From Rhodospirillales bacterium (GTDB taxonomy: Bacteria > Pseudomonadota > Alphaproteobacteria > Rhodospirillales > JASLLV01), in NCBI GenBank assembly GCA_030754475.1, contig JASMAE010000360.1, forward strand, positions 1 through 8,499: a stretch of 8,499 nt of DNA. The letters are read 5' to 3'. Both the position numbers and the translations under genes were made by a program. The notes under the pieces are model-generated. The model was not told the origin of the DNA. It saw only the letters and a program-made list of their open reading frames with translations, and did no database searches. Positions 6,729 to 8,499 of this stretch are shown here, piece after piece. The first letter of the stretch is position 1, and every line of letters starts with the position of its first letter.

Positions 6729-6755
6729 CGGCGCCCGGCCGCCCGCCCGCCCCTC
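6729..6755. other. Short C-rich convergent junction with possible G-quadruplex on the minus strand
   Basis: The 27 bp between the amidase stop and the HD-GYP stop are almost pure C and G. Read on the minus strand, the runs GGG-TAGGA-GGGG-C-GGG-C-GGG (6742-6761) fit the G3+N1-7 pattern of an intramolecular quadruplex, and the TAG stop codon of the HD-GYP gene lies in the first loop. No conventional hairpin-plus-U-tract terminator is seen for either gene. Confidence 0.4.
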
Positions 6756-8499
6756 CTACCCGCCGTTCAGCACACTCTCCACATCGACCTCGTCGATCTG
6801 CTCGGGTTTCAGGAACCGTTCGGCGTATTGCATGTGGATGCCGGACGTGAGGAACAGCTCGAATAGGTCGGGGTCGATGTGTTGGTCCTTTTTCATGAAG
6901 GACATGATGCGGACGCTTTCGGCGAGCGTCTTGGGCGGCTTGTAGGGGCGGTCGGCGGCGGTCAGCGCCTCGAAGATGTCGGCGATGGCCATGGCGCGCG
7001 CCGGTACCGACATCTCGTCTCGTTTGAGCTTTCTGGGATAGCCGGTGCCGATCATGGTTTCGTGGTGGCCGCCTGCGTACTCCGGCACCCGTCGCAGGTG
7101 TTTCGGGAAAGGAAGTTGCTCGAGCATGATGATGGTCTGGACGATGTGGTCGTTGATCTTGAACCGCTCCTCGGCGGTCAGCGTTCCCCGCGCGATCGCC
7201 AGGTTGTAGACCTCGCCGAAGTTGAACTTGTTTTCGGGCACGTCCATGCTGAATCTGTACCCGTCGCCCCCTGGCGGGAACTCCGCGCGCGCGCGCGGGA
7301 TCACGTGCTCAGGCTTGTCGGCGAGCAGGTGTTCGGTTGCGGGCAACGGCTGTGCCGGCACGCCTTCCACACGCTGAAGCTCCTCGCGCGAGAGCCCGAG
7401 CCGGTCGTCGAGGGTCCGGGTCCATTGCCGGGCGGCGATTTCGCGTGCCCGTTCGATCTTTTCCGGCGCCATGAACTCGCCGCCGACGTTGCATTCGGCG
7501 ATGAAGGCGAATTCGTCGTCGAGCTCGGCGAGGCGAGCGTCGAGGCGCGTCTTGAGCGCGTCCGGATCGCCGGTGCCTTCGACGCGCGCCTTCCAATACT
7601 CGATCTCGGCATCCCGCTTCACCACCTCGAAGCGCGCGCGGATCTCGTGGATCCGGTTGTAGATGGTCTCGAGCTTGGTGGCCTTGTCGACCACGTATTC
7701 GGGCGTCGTCACCTTGCCGCAGTCGTGCAGCCAAGCCGCGATGTGGAGCTCGTACCACTCTTCTTCGGTCAGATCGAAATCGCGGAAGCGGGAATCGTCC
7801 GACTCGCAGGCCGCGCCGACGAGCATCTTGGTCAGTTCCGGTACCCGCTGACAGTGGCCGCCCGTATAGGGCGACTTCGCGTCGATGGCGCCCGCCATCA
7901 GCTCGATGAACGAATCCAGAAGCTCCTTCAAGGCCTGGATGAGCTGCTGGTTGTCGAGCGCGACGGCGGCCTGAGAGGCAAGCGCCGCGATCAGCGGTTG
8001 GATGCTTTCGGGAAACGCGATCACTTCGCCGCTTGTGCGATCGCGGGCGTTCAGGATTTGAAGCACGCCGATGACGTCGCCGTCGTGGTTCTTCAAGGGA
8101 ACCGTCAGGAACGACTTGGAGCGGTACCCCGTCCCTTCATCGAACTTCTTGGTACCCGAGAAATCGAAGTCCACGGCCTCGTAGGCGTCGGCGATGTTGA
8201 TCGATACGCCGGTCAAGGCGGTGTGCGTCGCCACGTTGCGGTGGTTGGGTTGGCCCGTCTTCGGGTCGTGGAGGTGAAGCGGCGGAAAGTCAATCGCCTT
8301 GCCGGTCGTGCCCCCGAGCGCGATGCCAAGCGAATCGGTACGTATGATCTCGAATCTCAGCACCTCGCCGTCGAGCAGGTAAAGCGTGCCGCCGTCGGCG
8401 TTGCTGAGCGCCTTGGCCCCGATGAGGATGCTCTCGATCAGGCGCTTGTGGTCGCGTTCCGCTGACAGCGCGATGCCGATCTCGATCAGCTTGCGATAG
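6756..8499 (-). CDS. GAF plus HD-GYP cyclic-di-GMP phosphodiesterase-like protein, N-terminus outside window
   Basis: The frame is open from the TAG stop at 6756-6758 to the window's right edge, giving 580 visible residues. The GTG at 8361-8363 is internal, since homologous sequence (IEIGIALSAERDHKRLIESI) continues before it. A GAF sensor domain covers roughly visible residues 10-185, including SFLTVPLKNHDGDVIGVLQI. The HD-GYP domain follows, a metal-dependent fold that in known members hydrolyses cyclic-di-GMP. Counting from the GTG codon, its ligands are all present: His170 (GGHCQRV), His213-Asp214 (LHDCGK), His406 (NDHIVQT), His433-His434 (GGHHE) and Asp462 (IADIFEALT), with the eponymous GTGYP at 439-443. 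The distance from the HD pair to the next histidine is about 193 residues, against roughly 30 in standard members. The extra block (about 7185-7643) is charged and helical, with coiled-coil-like stretches. No receiver domain is visible in the part seen. Its ligand and partner are unknown. Confidence 0.9.
   Translation of the reverse strand, partial: YRKLIEIGIALSAERDHKRLIESILIGAKALSNADGGTLYLLDGEVLRFEIIRTDSLGIALGGTTGKAIDFPPLHLHDPKTGQPNHRNVATHTALTGVSINIADAYEAVDFDFSGTKKFDEGTGYRSKSFLTVPLKNHDGDVIGVLQILNARDRTSGEVIAFPESIQPLIAALASQAAVALDNQQLIQALKELLDSFIELMAGAIDAKSPYTGGHCQRVPELTKMLVGAACESDDSRFRDFDLTEEEWYELHIAAWLHDCGKVTTPEYVVDKATKLETIYNRIHEIRARFEVVKRDAEIEYWKARVEGTGDPDALKTRLDARLAELDDEFAFIAECNVGGEFMAPEKIERAREIAARQWTRTLDDRLGLSREELQRVEGVPAQPLPATEHLLADKPEHVIPRARAEFPPGGDGYRFSMDVPENKFNFGEVYNLAIARGTLTAEERFKINDHIVQTIIMLEQLPFPKHLRRVPEYAGGHHETMIGTGYPRKLKRDEMSVPARAMAIADIFEALTAADRPYKPPKTLAESVRIMSFMKKDQHIDPDLFELFLTSGIHMQYAERFLKPEQIDEVDVESVLNGG

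Noticed and set aside
6879..8465. Open plus-strand frame of 528 codons antisense to the HD-GYP gene
   Set aside because: It is a mirror of a GC-rich gene with strong third-position bias. Its translation has no recognisable domain, while the opposite strand has complete GAF and HD-GYP motifs.
1..8499. CRISPR arrays, tRNA or rRNA genes, transposases, phage genes, att sites
   Set aside because: Reading both strands, I saw no regularly spaced direct repeats, no tRNA-like cloverleaf, no rRNA core sequence and no transposase or integrase motifs.

Overview
The window is GC-rich (by eye roughly two thirds G+C) and densely coded, with strong Shine-Dalgarno sites and short gene gaps. A plant-type/proteobacterial glutamate-cysteine ligase directly downstream of rsmE and divergent from a ubiquinone-type ubiA, together with AGAGCGG...CCGCTCT intergenic palindromes, suggests an alphaproteobacterium, perhaps of the Rhodospirillales type. 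That placement is inference from gene order and sequence style; no rRNA or marker gene is present to confirm it. The content is mostly housekeeping, with no phage, transposon, CRISPR or toxin-antitoxin genes visible.

Layout from left to right. (1) 1-776, plus strand: the C-terminal half of the metalloprotease TldD, cut by the window edge. (2) 853-1764, plus: a class I aldolase/lyase of the DapA/NanA superfamily whose Schiff-base lysine and tyrosine are present but whose dihydrodipicolinate-synthase-specific residues are not. (3) 1765-2070: a 306-bp non-coding gap between convergent genes, holding two adjacent large imperfect palindromes. (4) 4228 down to 2071, minus: a two-gene unit, rsmE (16S rRNA m3U1498 methyltransferase) then gshA (glutamate-cysteine ligase). 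(5) 4229-4388: divergent promoter region. (6) 4389-6728, plus: ubiA (4-hydroxybenzoate polyprenyltransferase) followed after 9 nt by an amidase-signature hydrolase. (7) 6729-6755: a short C-rich convergent junction. (8) 8499 down to 6756, minus: a GAF plus HD-GYP protein, cut at its N-terminus by the window edge, with a large insertion inside the HD-GYP domain.

Functional links: rsmE-gshA and ubiA-amidase each look like translationally close pairs, but neither pair shares an obvious pathway. TldD (peptide processing), the DapA-like lyase, glutathione synthesis, ubiquinone synthesis and cyclic-di-GMP turnover do not form one system. I found no convincing novel multi-gene system. The items most worth a second look are the roughly 160-residue insertion in the HD-GYP domain, the tandem palindromes at 1887-2022, and the undetermined substrates of the DapA-like lyase and the amidase.
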